The notes under the pieces: model-generated | Seen by the model: the letters and a program-made list of their open reading frames with translations, nothing else | Told to the model about the DNA's origin: nothing | Databases searched by the model: none | Made by a program: the position numbers and the translations under genes | DNA from: UBA981 sp942490995 | GTDB taxonomy: Bacteria; Pseudomonadota; Gammaproteobacteria; Ga0077536 | DNA length: 64,000 bases | Direction: 5' to 3' | NCBI GenBank assembly: GCA_942490995.1 | Contig: CALOBG010000067.1 | Location: 47,163-111,162, forward strand | Shown here: positions 1-9,474 of the stretch, piece by piece | Numbering within the stretch: the stretch's first letter is position 1 | Layout of the letters: every line of letters starts with the position of its first letter

Positions 1-1
1 G

Positions 2-1015
2 CCGGCGCGATTCAAGTCCGGGACCCGTGGCGGCGGTGTGATCCAGGACAGCGCGTCCAGCGCAACGCTGTGCGCGCTGCTGGCAGCGCGCGAACGCAGC
101 AGCGGCTATAGCGCGCGTGAATCCGGCAACGATCAGCGACTGGTCGCCTACTGTTCCGAAGAAACTCATTCCTCGCTGGAAAAAGCGATCGCCATCGCCG
201 GACTCGGCCGTCAGCGCCTGCGCAGGATAGCCACCGACGAGCGGCTTGCGATGCAGCCCGAGGCGCTCGCCGCGGCCATGCACGCCGATCTCGAAGCGGG
301 AGCCAGGCCGTTTTTTGTTTGCGCCACGGTTGGCACGACCTCGTCGCTGGCGGTCGATCCGGTCGCCGAAATCGCGGCGCTGTGTCAGGACTTTGGCGCG
401 TGGCTGCACGTCGATGCCGCCATGGCCGGCAGCGCGACCGTGTGTCCGGAACTGCGTTATCTGAACGCTGGTCTCGAACTTGCCGACAGCTATTGTTTCA
501 ACCCGCATAAATGGCTGTTGACGAATTTTGACTGCGATTGCTTTTTTGTCGCTGATCGCGAGCCCCTGATCCGGGCCCTGACCGTGATGCCTGAATACCT
601 GCGCAATGCCGCCAGCGAGCGCGGCGAGGCGATTGATTACCGCGACTGGCAGGTGCCCCTGGGACGGCGTTTCCGTGCCCTCAAACTGTGGTTCGTGCTG
701 CGCAGTTACGGGGTCAAAGCGCTGCAGGCGTTCATCCGTGGTCATCTGGAACTGGCGGCGGAGTTCGAGCGCTGGGTCGAGGATTCGGCGGATTTCGAAC
801 TCGTCCAACCGCGCTCACTGAACCTGATCTGCTTCCGCCGCCGCGGCAGCGACGACGACAACCGCGCGCTGCTCGAACGCTTGAATCGCAGCGGCCGCCT
901 GTTTCTGAGCCATACCGTGATCCACGGTCGTTTCACGCTGCGTATGTGCATCGGCCAGACCTACACTTCGCGCGAACACGTGGTCGCGGCTTGGGACGCG
1001 ATCCGGAACGGGTAA
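2..1015 (+). CDS. PLP-dependent group II decarboxylase, 5'-truncated by window edge
   Basis: This is the C-terminal part of a pyridoxal-phosphate decarboxylase of the aromatic-L-amino-acid/glutamate decarboxylase fold. The reading frame is open from base 2. The residues before the first possible start (GTG at 38) already match the family, ending in GGGVIQDSAS, so the gene begins outside the window and GTG 38 is not the true start. The PLP-binding lysine is in NPHKWLL (about base 507), and the aspartate contacting the cofactor pyridine is probably in LHVDAAMAG. About 338 residues are present of a usual 470-500. Substrate (Dopa, tryptophan, tyrosine or another amino acid) cannot be decided from this fragment. 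The SIMPL gene follows after 44 bases. Confidence 0.88.
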   Translation, partial: PARFKSGTRGGGVIQDSASSATLCALLAARERSSGYSARESGNDQRLVAYCSEETHSSLEKAIAIAGLGRQRLRRIATDERLAMQPEALAAAMHADLEAGARPFFVCATVGTTSSLAVDPVAEIAALCQDFGAWLHVDAAMAGSATVCPELRYLNAGLELADSYCFNPHKWLLTNFDCDCFFVADREPLIRALTVMPEYLRNAASERGEAIDYRDWQVPLGRRFRALKLWFVLRSYGVKALQAFIRGHLELAAEFERWVEDSADFELVQPRSLNLICFRRRGSDDDNRALLERLNRSGRLFLSHTVIHGRFTLRMCIGQTYTSREHVVAAWDAIRNG

Positions 1016-1059
1016 ATCACTGCCGGCCGCGTCCACGACCATCCGCATCGGAGTCGACC

Positions 1060-1752
1060 ATGTACCGTCTTGCTTTTATCGCTTTTTGTCTGAATATTGC
1101 CGCGCTCACCGCCACAGCCGCCGAGCTGCCGCGCGAAGCCAACCGCGTTTCTTTCCAGGTCAGCGTCAGTGAGGACATCGCCAGCGATCTGCTGGTCGTT
1201 CGTATGTTCGTCCAGCACCAGGCGCGGCAGCAGGCGCAGGCCGCCAATCGCGTCAACGAGGACATGGCGTGGGCACTGGCGTTGGCAAAAAGCGTTACCG
1301 CGGTGCGCGCGCAAACGCTCGATTACCGCACCAATCCGGTCTACCAGGAGCGCAGGATCGAATCGTGGCAGACGCGCCAGACGCTGCGTCTGGAAAGCGC
1401 CGACATGGGTGCGCTGACCGCATTACTGGGCACCCTGCAGGAACGCCTGGCGATCGAATCGCTGGGTTATGAAATTTCCGACGACGTACGCGCCGCCGCA
1501 GAAGAGCGTCTGATCGCGCGTGCAATCGAAAACTTCAGCGCGCGGGCGGCCGGCATAACTACAGCGTTCGGGCGCGACCGCTACACCCTGGTCAATCTCG
1601 GCATCAATACCCAGGGCGAGGCGCCGCCGCCAATCGCCTATCGCGGCCGCGCACTGGCCATGCAGGCCGAGGTCGCCGCGCCGAGCATCGAAGCCGGACA
1701 GCAATCACTGAGCGTCGCCATCAATGGCACCATCGAGCTTTCAGAGCAATAA
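1060..1752 (+). CDS. SIMPL (DUF541) domain periplasmic protein
   Basis: A 230-residue exported protein. An N-terminal signal peptide is visible (MYRLAFIAFCLNIAALTATA, likely cleaved near AAE), followed by one SIMPL/DUF541 domain. Family features are the VSVSEDIASDLL strand, the repeated alternating beta/alpha pattern and the closing region with PPPIAYRGRALAM. ATG 1060 was chosen because the signal peptide starts there; the frame runs open further upstream only by overlapping the decarboxylase. SIMPL proteins form oligomeric periplasmic or outer-membrane assemblies of poorly defined role, some linked to oxidative stress. No functional tie to the neighbours can be inferred. Confidence 0.85.
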   Translation: MYRLAFIAFCLNIAALTATAAELPREANRVSFQVSVSEDIASDLLVVRMFVQHQARQQAQAANRVNEDMAWALALAKSVTAVRAQTLDYRTNPVYQERRIESWQTRQTLRLESADMGALTALLGTLQERLAIESLGYEISDDVRAAAEERLIARAIENFSARAAGITTAFGRDRYTLVNLGINTQGEAPPPIAYRGRALAMQAEVAAPSIEAGQQSLSVAINGTIELSEQ

Positions 1753-1770
1753 CCGGGATCGCGCCGCCGC

Positions 1771-3444
1771 TCAGAATAATCCGGTAATGCGGCCGTCGGC
1801 ATCGACATTGATGCGCTCGGCGGCCGGCGCTTTGGGCAGCCCCGGCATGGTCATCATATTGCCGGCAATCGCGACGATGAAACCGGCGCCGGCGGCGACC
1901 CGTACTTCGCTGATCTCGACCTCGTGGCCGTGCGGCGCGCCGCGCACACTGGGATCAGTCGAGAACGACATCTGGGTTTTGGCGATGCAGACCGGAAAAT
2001 TCGGGTAGGTCGCGCCGAGTTCGTCGATCTGCCGGCGCACCGCGCTCGACGCGCTGATCCCGGCAGCGGCGTAGATTTTTGTCGCCACCGCGGCCAGCTT
2101 GTCCCACAGCGGTGCATCGTCGGCATAGGCGTAACGGTGCTGGTGCGGGCCGGCGTCAATGGTGGCGGTCAGCGCGCGCGCCAGGTCTTCGGCGCCGGCG
2201 CCGCCATCGGCCCAGTGCCGCGCGAGCACCGCGGTGGCGCCCAGCGCTGCGATTTTCTCCGTGAGCAGGGCGATCTCGGCATCACTGTCGGCGGTGAAAT
2301 GATTGATGCAGACCACGCACGGCAGGCCGAAATGCTCGGTGATGTTGTGCAGGTGACGCTCGAGGTTGACGCAACCGGCCGCGAGTGCCGCGAGGTTTTC
2401 CTCGTGCAGATCGGTGACCGCGACGCCGCCGTGATACTTCAGTGCGCGCACGGTCGCCACCAGCACCACGGCCTGCGGTTGTAATCCGGCCATGCGGGTT
2501 TTGATGTCGATGAATTTTTCCGCGCCGAGGTCGGCGCCGAACCCGGCTTCAGTGACCACGTAATCGGCCAGCTTGAGCGCGGCTCGGGTCGCGGTCACCG
2601 AGTTGCAGCCGTGCGCGATATTGGCGAACGGACCGCCGTGGACAAACGCGATGTTGTTCTCCAGGGTCTGCACGACGTTCGGGCTGATGGCGTCTTTGAG
2701 CAGCGCCGCCATCGCGCCGTTGGCTTTGAGGTCGGCTGCCGTGATCGGCTTTCGCTCACCACGGGTATAGCCGATCACGATACGCCCGAGCCGTTCGCGC
2801 AGGTCACTGAGCGAAGTGGCAAGGCAGAAAATCGCCATAACCTCGGAGGCAACGGTGATGTCAAAGCCGTTTTCGCGCGGCAGACCGTTGGCGGTGCCGC
2901 CGAGACCGATGACGATATCGCGCAGCGCGCGGTCGTTCATGTCGACAACCCGTTTATAAGTGATCAGACGCGGGTCGATACCGAGCGCATTGCCGTGCGC
3001 GATGTGGTTGTCGATCATAGCCGCGAGCAGGTTGTGCGCCGCGCCGATGGCGTGGAAGTCGCCGGTGAAATGCAGGTTGATGTCTTCCATCGGTACGACC
3101 TGGGCGTAGCCGCCGCCGGCTGCGCCGCCCTTGATACCGAAACACGGGCCGAGTGAAGGTTCACGCAGGCACATGATAGTGCGGTGGCCGAGGCGGTTCA
3201 TGGCGTCACCGAGGCCGACGGTGGTGGTGGTTTTGCCTTCGCCGGCCGGGGTCGGACTGATCGCGGTGACCAGGATCAACTTGCCATCTTCGCGCGATTC
3301 GAGTTCGCGCACGTAGTCGAGCGCGAGCTTGGCTTTGTAGTGGCCGTACGGCACGAGGTGTTCGGGCGCGACGCCAAAGCGCTCGCCGAACAGCGCCATG
3401 ATCGGCTGCATGCGTGCGGCCTGGGCAATATCGATGTCTGACAT
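1771..3444 (-). CDS. fhs: Formate--tetrahydrofolate ligase
   Basis: Catalyses ATP-dependent formation of 10-formyl-THF from formate and THF in the cytoplasm, feeding purine and formyl-Met synthesis. The 557 residues match the usual length (about 556). The P-loop-like TPAGEGKTTTTVGLGDA lies near residues 65-82, and the family segments LREPSLGPCFGIKGGAAGGG and GGPFANIAHGCNSV are intact. The start ATG at 3444 is the natural family start. It is transcribed alone on the minus strand, convergent with the SIMPL gene (18 bases apart). Its 5' leader contains two GC-rich hairpins (described separately). Many gammaproteobacteria use only FolD, so Fhs is an added C1 entry route. Confidence 0.97.
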   Translation of the reverse strand: MSDIDIAQAARMQPIMALFGERFGVAPEHLVPYGHYKAKLALDYVRELESREDGKLILVTAISPTPAGEGKTTTTVGLGDAMNRLGHRTIMCLREPSLGPCFGIKGGAAGGGYAQVVPMEDINLHFTGDFHAIGAAHNLLAAMIDNHIAHGNALGIDPRLITYKRVVDMNDRALRDIVIGLGGTANGLPRENGFDITVASEVMAIFCLATSLSDLRERLGRIVIGYTRGERKPITAADLKANGAMAALLKDAISPNVVQTLENNIAFVHGGPFANIAHGCNSVTATRAALKLADYVVTEAGFGADLGAEKFIDIKTRMAGLQPQAVVLVATVRALKYHGGVAVTDLHEENLAALAAGCVNLERHLHNITEHFGLPCVVCINHFTADSDAEIALLTEKIAALGATAVLARHWADGGAGAEDLARALTATIDAGPHQHRYAYADDAPLWDKLAAVATKIYAAAGISASSAVRRQIDELGATYPNFPVCIAKTQMSFSTDPSVRGAPHGHEVEISEVRVAAGAGFIVAIAGNMMTMPGLPKAPAAERINVDADGRITGLF

Positions 3445-3790
3445 GAGGTATCCTCAGCGCTCCGTTCTACGCCGTAGCCGGACCCGCCGCGAGCGGCGGA
3501 AAGCTACGTTTGAGGCGCCCGCGGCAAACCTCGCGGGTGCGATCGAGGCGCAGGATATTATCATCACCGGTCGCACGACGATTTGATCCAGCGCGCTGCA
3601 CCGCGGTGCCGTAGCCGCGTTTATCACCTCCGGGTTGTGCTGCCACGTCGACGTCGACGCGCATGGCGCCGTAAAAATCGGCCAGCCATCGGTCCGTTGC
3701 CGCGCGCTGAATTCTCTTCAGCGAAACCTTTCAAAGATCCAGATGGCGCAAACAACTGCCCGTCTCGGGCTCGACTAACGCAGCGCATCG
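3445..3790. other. Non-coding stretch between fhs and the broken clc gene
   Basis: About 346 bases with no recognisable gene; the small open frames here show no family pattern. Read on the minus strand toward fhs, it contains two adjacent hairpins. One has CCGCCG/CGGCGG closed by a CTCG loop and enclosed by CGTAGC/GCTACG (about 3474-3512). The other is GCGCCCGCG/CGCGGGTGC (about 3520-3545). The far end may hold decayed N-terminal codons of the ClC gene. Confidence 0.5.
3476..3545 (-). promoter_or_regulatory. Structured leader upstream of fhs (two hairpins)
   Basis: Two consecutive inverted repeats lie 30-100 bases before the fhs start. The inner one is a 6-bp GC stem with a CTCG tetraloop, flanked after an internal loop by a second 6-bp stem, a two-tier shape. 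Neither hairpin is followed by a T-run, so they are not intrinsic terminators as they stand. They could be a 5'-UTR regulatory structure, but I recognise no known riboswitch consensus. Confidence 0.3.
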
Positions 3791-5509
3791 ATGGCCTCCT
3801 GCGACTCGCGTCGGCCTCGCCAGGTCGGGTTGGCGCAGCCGGCTCATTGGCCTCATCGAGGCCTGCTCGCCGGCAGCGTCATCGTAATTTTCCGCTGGAC
3901 CATCGCTAATCGGCCCAGGGCACGTTCATTCCGTTTAGCGAGTTTCGGTAAATTCGAGACTGTCGGCGCCGGTGCGCTTGCGCCTGCCGGTTGGCGGCGC
4001 ACTCGTGATCGGGATTGCCTTTCAGTTGCTCCACCAGCGCACGCGCACCGTCGGCGTTGTTCACGTGCTCGAACGACTGCACTATCACGAGGGGCATCAT
4101 GCCGTGGCGCAATCTCTCGTGCAGTTTCGTTGGCGGCGCGGTGGCGTTTGCGTCCGGGCAGTCGGTCGGACGCGAAGGGCCGAGTGTACATCTTGGCGCG
4201 GCGGTGGCGAGCCTGTCGGGCGCGGCTGCGGTTGCCGAACAACGCAGTATCCGCACGCTGGTCGCGTGCGGCGCGGCGGCGGCGATCGCGGCCTCGTTCA
4301 ACACGCCGCTGGCCGGCGTGGTGTTCGCCATGGAAGTGATCATGGTCGAATACACCATCGCCGGCTTCGTGCCCGTCATCCTCGCCGCGGTTGCAGCGAC
4401 CGCCATCACGCGCGCGGTATTCGGCGCCGATACCGCCTTCATTGTCCCGCTGCTGGGCCTCGCCTCGCTGTGGGAGTTGCTGTATATCACTGCCATGGGC
4501 GCCATTATCGGGGTGGTGTCCGCGGCTTTCGTCAAAGCCATCCGCTGGCTCGCTGATTTCACCGCCATGCTGCACGTCGGCCTGCGTATCGCGCTCGGCG
4601 GGCTCGGCGTAGGCGCGCTGGCGAGCCTGGTTCCGCAAGTCATGGGGCTCGGGTACGACACCGTCAGCGTAACCCTGGGTGGTCGCCTCGGACTGCTCAC
4701 CATGCTGACCATCCTGGTCGCCAAGTTCGCCGCCAGCGCGCTGTGCAGCGCGGTACGGATGCCAGGTGGGTTGATCGGACCAACGGTCGTGATGGGGGCA
4801 TGTCTGATCGGCGGCGCCTTCGCCGACATCGTTGCGGTGCTGCCGGGGGTGTCGTCGAGCGCCGCGATGTACGCCATGCTGGGGATGGCGGCGTTGATGG
4901 GCGCGGTTCTGCAGGCGCCGCTGGCGGCACTGCTGGCGCTGCTCGAGATGACCGGCAATCCCGCATATCATCCTGCCGGCCATGCTGGCGGTGGTCAGCC
5001 GCAGACCCTGACCGCGCGCGTGGTGTTCGGGCAGGAATCGGTGTTCACGTTGATGATGCGCGACGCCGGGCTCGACTACCGTCACGACCCGTTATCGCAG
5101 GGCCTGCGCCGGGTCGGCGTCGCGGCCGTCATGAACCGGCGCTTTCGAACGCGGGGAACGGTCGATCTCGCCGCCGCGCGAGACCTGCTTCAAACGCGCG
5201 CCGCAATGGATTATTTTCGAACGCGAGGTCGGTGCTGCGGTTTTGCTGCGCGGCGCCGACCTGGCGCGCTATTGCGCGGCCGAGGATGATGCCAGTCAAG
5301 ACATCGATCTCGGCGCGATCCCAGGCGAGCGCTTCGACCTGCGCCCGGTATTGCTCGAGGCGAGCCTGTTCGAAGCCCGTGAGATCATGCTCAACGAGGG
5401 CGTCGAGGCGTTGTTTGTGCGGCGCCCGCTGGCGCCCCTCACGTTCCGCACGTTCGGTGTCCTGCTGCGCGCCGACATTGATGCACAGCTACGCGTGCCG
5501 CGGCGCTGA
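3791..5509 (+). pseudogene. ClC-family voltage-gated chloride channel/antiporter with CBS tail, multiply frameshifted
   Basis: A ClC anion transporter gene whose pieces lie in all three forward frames. Frame 2 has the first membrane segment (GLLAGSVIVIFRW, about 3859-3898). Frame 3 carries LRLPVGGALVIG to HYHEG (about 3960-4094). Frame 1 carries the core from MPWRN (4099) through the filter motif GREGPSVH, then FNTPLAGVVFAMEV and MPGGLIGPTVVMGA, to about 5200. Frame 2 then gives IIFEREVGAAVLLRG to the stop at 5509, the CBS-like C-terminus. Frame changes are clear near 4097 and 5200 and likely near 3903, 3948 and 3960. Protein-level conservation between breaks is high, so the gene is either recently broken or affected by sequence errors. 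The start is uncertain. Confidence 0.75.
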
Positions 5510-5589
5510 CGAGCCGGGCCATACCGGGTGGCTTGCGCCATTGAGTATCAGCGGGGGGTTCTGGTAGCTTCGCATCGCCTGATCGAGCG

Positions 5590-5610
5590 GGCGTCATTCG
5601 GACGCCTTTT
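5590..5610 (+). terminator. Intrinsic terminator-like hairpin after clc
   Basis: GGCGTC - ATTCG - GACGCC followed by TTTT, 80 bases after the last clc codon and 42 bases before pyrG. The stem is short (6 bp) but GC-rich. It would separate clc from the pyrG-kdsA-eno-ftsB-isp operon. Confidence 0.5.
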
Positions 5611-5652
5611 CGCCCCCGAGACCTGGACCTGCAAGCTGGAATCAGACCCGCT

Positions 5653-7308
5653 ATGACCCGTTATATTTTTGTCACCGGCGGCGTCGACTCTACCCTGGGC
5701 AAAGGCATTGCCGCGGCGTCCCTGGGCGCCATCCTCGAGGCTCGCGGTCTCGAAGTTGCGATGGTCAAACTCGATCCGTATATCAACGTCGACCCCGGCA
5801 CCATGAGTCCGTTCCAACACGGCGAGGTTTTTGTCACCGAAGACGGCGCCGAAACCGATCTCGACCTCGGTCATTACGAACGGTTCGTGTCGTGGCGGAC
5901 CTCCTCGAAAAGCAACTACACGACCGGGCGCATCTACGCCAATGTCATCCGCAAGGAGCGCCAGGGTGAATACCTCGGCGCCACGGTGCAGGTTATTCCG
6001 CACATCACCGACGAGATCATCCGCTGCATCAAGCAGGGCGCGCGCGATGCGGAGATCGCAATGATCGAGATCGGCGGCACCGTCGGTGACATCGAGTCGC
6101 TGCCGTTTCTCGAGGCCATCCGCCAGATGCGTGTCGAACTCGGCCAGCAGAACACCCTGTTCATTCACCTGACGCTGGTGCCGTTCATCGGCTCGGCGGG
6201 CGAAATGAAGACCAAACCTACCCAGCATTCGGTCAAGGAAATGCGTTCCATCGGTATCCAGCCCGACATTCTGCTGTGCCGCGCCGATCGGCCGGTGCCG
6301 CCGTCGGAAAGGCGCAAGATCGCGCTGTTCACCAATGTCGAAGAACGCGCCGTGATCACCGCTCGTGATGCCGACACCATCTACAAGATCCCGATGATGC
6401 TGCACGAGGAAGGGCTCGACGACATCGTGGTCGAGAAGCTCGGTCTCAACGTTCCGCCGGCCAACCTCGAGCAATGGTACAAAGTTGTGCATGCCCTCGA
6501 GCACCCCGAGCATGTCATCGACATTGCCATGGTGGGGAAGTACGTCGATCTGACGGAATCCTACAAGTCATTGTCGGAGGCGCTGATCCACGCCGGTATT
6601 CATACTCGGGCGCGGGTCAACATCCATTACGTCGATTCCGAACGCCTTGAGACCGAAGGCGTCGCCGCGTTGAGCGGTATGCACGCAATCCTGGTGCCGG
6701 GCGGCTTCGGCGAGCGCGGCATCGAAGGCAAGGTGCTGGCGGTACAGTACGCGCGCGAGCACGGCGTACCCTATCTTGGGATCTGTCTTGGCATGCAGGC
6801 AGCGGTGATCGAATTCGCGCGCCACCGCGCCGGTCTGGCCGGCGCGCACAGTACCGAGTTCGACCCCGCCACGCCGCACCCGGTCATCGCCCTCATCACG
6901 GAGTGGAAAACCGCCGAAGGTTCGATTGAAATCCGCGCGGCAGACAGCGACGTAGGTGGGACCATGCGGCTCGGCGGCCAGCCGTGCAAACTCGCTCAGG
7001 ACAGCTTCGTTGCGCGCGCTTATGGCACCGATCTGATCAACGAACGTCACCGCCACCGCTACGAGTTCAATAACACCTACATGATGGAACTGGAGGCCGC
7101 CGGACTGCGTATCGCCGGCCGCTCGATCGACGGCAATCTGGTCGAGATCATCGAGATCTCCAGTCATCCGTGGTTTGTCGGTTGCCAGTTCCATCCCGAG
7201 TTCACCTCGACGCCGCGTGACGGGCACCCCCTGTTTTCGGCCTTCATGCACGCCGCCCTGGCGCACCAGGCGCGCAGCGCGACAGAGGTAAGCGATGCGC
7301 TTGTGTGA
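5653..7308 (+). CDS. pyrG: CTP synthase
   Basis: Glutamine-dependent amination of UTP to CTP. The N-terminal amidoligase domain covers residues 1 to about 270. The C-terminal class I glutamine amidotransferase has nucleophile Cys378 in YLGICLGMQ and the His-Glu pair in FHPEF near residue 517. At 551 residues it has normal length. Oddity: the nucleotide-binding loop reads GGVDSTLGKG instead of the near-invariant GGVVSSLGKG, an aspartate where a small hydrophobic residue is expected; the catalytic lysine is kept. It heads the conserved pyrG-kdsA-eno-ftsB order and overlaps kdsA by 14 bases. Confidence 0.96.
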   Translation: MTRYIFVTGGVDSTLGKGIAAASLGAILEARGLEVAMVKLDPYINVDPGTMSPFQHGEVFVTEDGAETDLDLGHYERFVSWRTSSKSNYTTGRIYANVIRKERQGEYLGATVQVIPHITDEIIRCIKQGARDAEIAMIEIGGTVGDIESLPFLEAIRQMRVELGQQNTLFIHLTLVPFIGSAGEMKTKPTQHSVKEMRSIGIQPDILLCRADRPVPPSERRKIALFTNVEERAVITARDADTIYKIPMMLHEEGLDDIVVEKLGLNVPPANLEQWYKVVHALEHPEHVIDIAMVGKYVDLTESYKSLSEALIHAGIHTRARVNIHYVDSERLETEGVAALSGMHAILVPGGFGERGIEGKVLAVQYAREHGVPYLGICLGMQAAVIEFARHRAGLAGAHSTEFDPATPHPVIALITEWKTAEGSIEIRAADSDVGGTMRLGGQPCKLAQDSFVARAYGTDLINERHRHRYEFNNTYMMELEAAGLRIAGRSIDGNLVEIIEISSHPWFVGCQFHPEFTSTPRDGHPLFSAFMHAALAHQARSATEVSDALV

Positions 7309-8107
7309 TTATGAGGTCGGCACGGAGCACGCCTTTTTTCTGATCGCCGGACCCTGCGTCATCGAATCCGAAGCACTGGTGCTCGATACCGCCAGTGCGC
7401 TCAGGGACATGACCGCCGCGCGCGGCATCCCGTTCATCTTCAAAGCCTCGTTCGACAAGGCCAATCGCACCTCGCACAGCAGTTATCGAGGACCGGGCCT
7501 GGAAGCCGGCCTGCGCGTGCTGCAGCGTGTGCGTGAGGAAGTCGGGGTGCCGGTCCTGACCGATGTGCACGAAGACACGCCGCTCGACGAAGTCGCGGCG
7601 GTGGTCGATGTGCTGCAGACCCCGGCGTTTCTGTGTCGGCAAACGAATTTTATCCAGAACGTCGCGCGTCAGGGCAAACCGGTTAATATCAAGAAGGCTC
7701 AATTCCTGGCCCCCTGGGACATGAGCAACGTGGTGGAAAAAGCGCGCGCGACCGGCAACGACGACATCATGGTCTGCGAGCGCGGCACCAGTTTTGGTTA
7801 CAACTTTCTGATCTCGGACATGCGCGGGCTGGTGATCATGCGTGACACCGGCTGCCCGGTGGTGTTCGATGCCACCCATTCCGTGCAGCTGCCGGGCGGT
7901 CAGGGCACGGCTTCGGGCGGGCAGCGCGAGTTCGTGCCGGTGCTGGCACGCGCGGCGGTAGCGGTGGGCATCGCCGGCCTGTTCATGGAGACCCACCCCG
8001 ATCCGGACCAGGCGCTCAGCGACGGCCCGAATTCGTGGCCGCTGGCGCAGATGCCGGCGTTGCTCGATACCCTGAAAACCCTGGATGAGGCGGTCAAGCG
8101 CGCGTAA
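7295..8107 (+). CDS. kdsA: 3-deoxy-8-phosphooctulonate (KDO-8-P) synthase
   Basis: Condenses PEP with arabinose-5-phosphate to give KDO-8-P for the lipopolysaccharide inner core. The 270 residues are slightly short of the typical 280 because of a compact N-terminus. Family motifs: AGPCVIESE near residue 18, FKASFDKANRTS near residue 49, and DVHEDTPLDEV. Residue 30 region and the C-terminal FMETHPDPDQALSDGPN loop are intact. The ATG lies inside the pyrG 3' end, indicating translational coupling. It lies in the same operon as eno. Confidence 0.96.
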   Translation: MRLCDYEVGTEHAFFLIAGPCVIESEALVLDTASALRDMTAARGIPFIFKASFDKANRTSHSSYRGPGLEAGLRVLQRVREEVGVPVLTDVHEDTPLDEVAAVVDVLQTPAFLCRQTNFIQNVARQGKPVNIKKAQFLAPWDMSNVVEKARATGNDDIMVCERGTSFGYNFLISDMRGLVIMRDTGCPVVFDATHSVQLPGGQGTASGGQREFVPVLARAAVAVGIAGLFMETHPDPDQALSDGPNSWPLAQMPALLDTLKTLDEAVKRA

Positions 8108-8153
8108 TGCGGGTGCGGCAAGGTTGACGATCATCCCTACCGACGAACACAAG

Positions 8154-9440
8154 ATGGCCAGAATAGAACATATACAGGCACTCGAAATTATCGATTCGCG
8201 CGGCAATCCAACGGTACGCGCCGAAGTGATCACCGATGGCGGTGCGCGCGGCGCGGCGGCGGTGCCGTCCGGCGCCTCGACCGGCGAACGCGAAGCGCTT
8301 GAACTGCGTGACGGCGACGCCAGCCGCTATCTCGGCAAAGGCGTGCTGCAGGCGGTCGCCAACGTCGACGGCCCGATCGCCGCCGCGCTGCGCGGACACG
8401 AGGTCAGCGACCAAAGCGGCATCGACCGCGTCATGCGCGAACTCGACGGTACCCCCAACAAAGGCAAGCTCGGCGCCAACGCCATGCTCGCGGTATCGAT
8501 GGCGGCCGCGCATGCCGCCGCCAACGCCAGCCGCCGACCGCTGTTCGAATCGCTGCGCGAACGCCAGGAATATGTCATGCCGGTGCCGATGATGAATGTC
8601 ATCAACGGTGGCGCCCATGCCAACAACAGCGTCGATCTGCAGGAGTTCATGATCCTGCCGGTCGGTGCGCCCAGCTTTCGCGAAGCGCTGCGTTACGGCG
8701 CGGAAATTTTTCACGCTCTGAAAGCGCTGCTCAACGCCGAGGGTGCGAGCACGGCGGTCGGAGACGAGGGCGGCTTCGCGCCTGACCTGCCGTCCAACGA
8801 AGCCGCGCTGGAGCTGATCGCGCGTGCGATCGAGGGTGCCGGTTATCGCCTTGACGACGACATCGTGCTCGGCCTCGACGTCGCCAGTTCCGAGTTCTAT
8901 CGTGACGGCGTCTATCATCTCGAGTCTGAGAAGCGTCAGCTCGACGGCGCGGGCATGGCCGAGATGCTCGATTCGTGGTCGCAGCGTTATCCCATTCTGA
9001 CCATCGAAGACGGTATGGATCAGAACGACTGGGACGGCTGGCGGACATTAACCGAAAAAATCGGCCAGCGTGTGCAACTCGTCGGTGATGATTTGTTTGT
9101 TACCGACGCGGCAACCCTGCAGCGTGGCATCGATATGAAAGTCGCGAATTCGATCCTGATCAAGGTCAATCAGATCGGCACGCTCAGCGAAACCTTCGAA
9201 GCCATCGAACTCGCGCGTTCGGCCAACTACACCGCTGTCGTGTCGCACCGCTCGGGTGAAACCGAGGACGCAACCATCGCCGACATCGCCTGTGCCTACT
9301 GTACCGGTCAGATCAAGACCGGCTCGATGTCGCGCTCCGACCGCATCGCCAAGTACAACCGGCTGCTGGCCATCGAGCAGATGCTCGGCGAGCGTGCGGT
9401 GTACCCGGGCCGCAAGGCGTTTTACAACCTTGGCCTGTAA
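8154..9440 (+). CDS. eno: Enolase
   Basis: Converts 2-phosphoglycerate to PEP in glycolysis; also a scaffold partner in the RNA degradosome in many gammaproteobacteria. The 428-residue protein is full length. The start at 8154 (MARIEHIQALEIIDSRGNP) was chosen because the family begins there; the frame is open 69 bases further upstream into kdsA. Catalytic and metal-binding segments are visible: GDEGGFAP (catalytic Glu), LGLDVASSEF, IEDGMDQND, the lysine in SILIKVNQIGT, and SHRSGETED. It supplies PEP for the neighbouring KdsA reaction. Confidence 0.98.
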   Translation: MARIEHIQALEIIDSRGNPTVRAEVITDGGARGAAAVPSGASTGEREALELRDGDASRYLGKGVLQAVANVDGPIAAALRGHEVSDQSGIDRVMRELDGTPNKGKLGANAMLAVSMAAAHAAANASRRPLFESLRERQEYVMPVPMMNVINGGAHANNSVDLQEFMILPVGAPSFREALRYGAEIFHALKALLNAEGASTAVGDEGGFAPDLPSNEAALELIARAIEGAGYRLDDDIVLGLDVASSEFYRDGVYHLESEKRQLDGAGMAEMLDSWSQRYPILTIEDGMDQNDWDGWRTLTEKIGQRVQLVGDDLFVTDAATLQRGIDMKVANSILIKVNQIGTLSETFEAIELARSANYTAVVSHRSGETEDATIADIACAYCTGQIKTGSMSRSDRIAKYNRLLAIEQMLGERAVYPGRKAFYNLGL

Positions 9441-9474
9441 CGGCATGCGAGCCGGCTCGAGCGGGAACTAGTCA

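Noticed and set aside
3853..5085. 410-residue open frame on the minus strand opposite clc
   Set aside because: Composition is His/Arg/Ala-rich antisense of the membrane-protein code; the forward frames match ClC, so it is a shadow.
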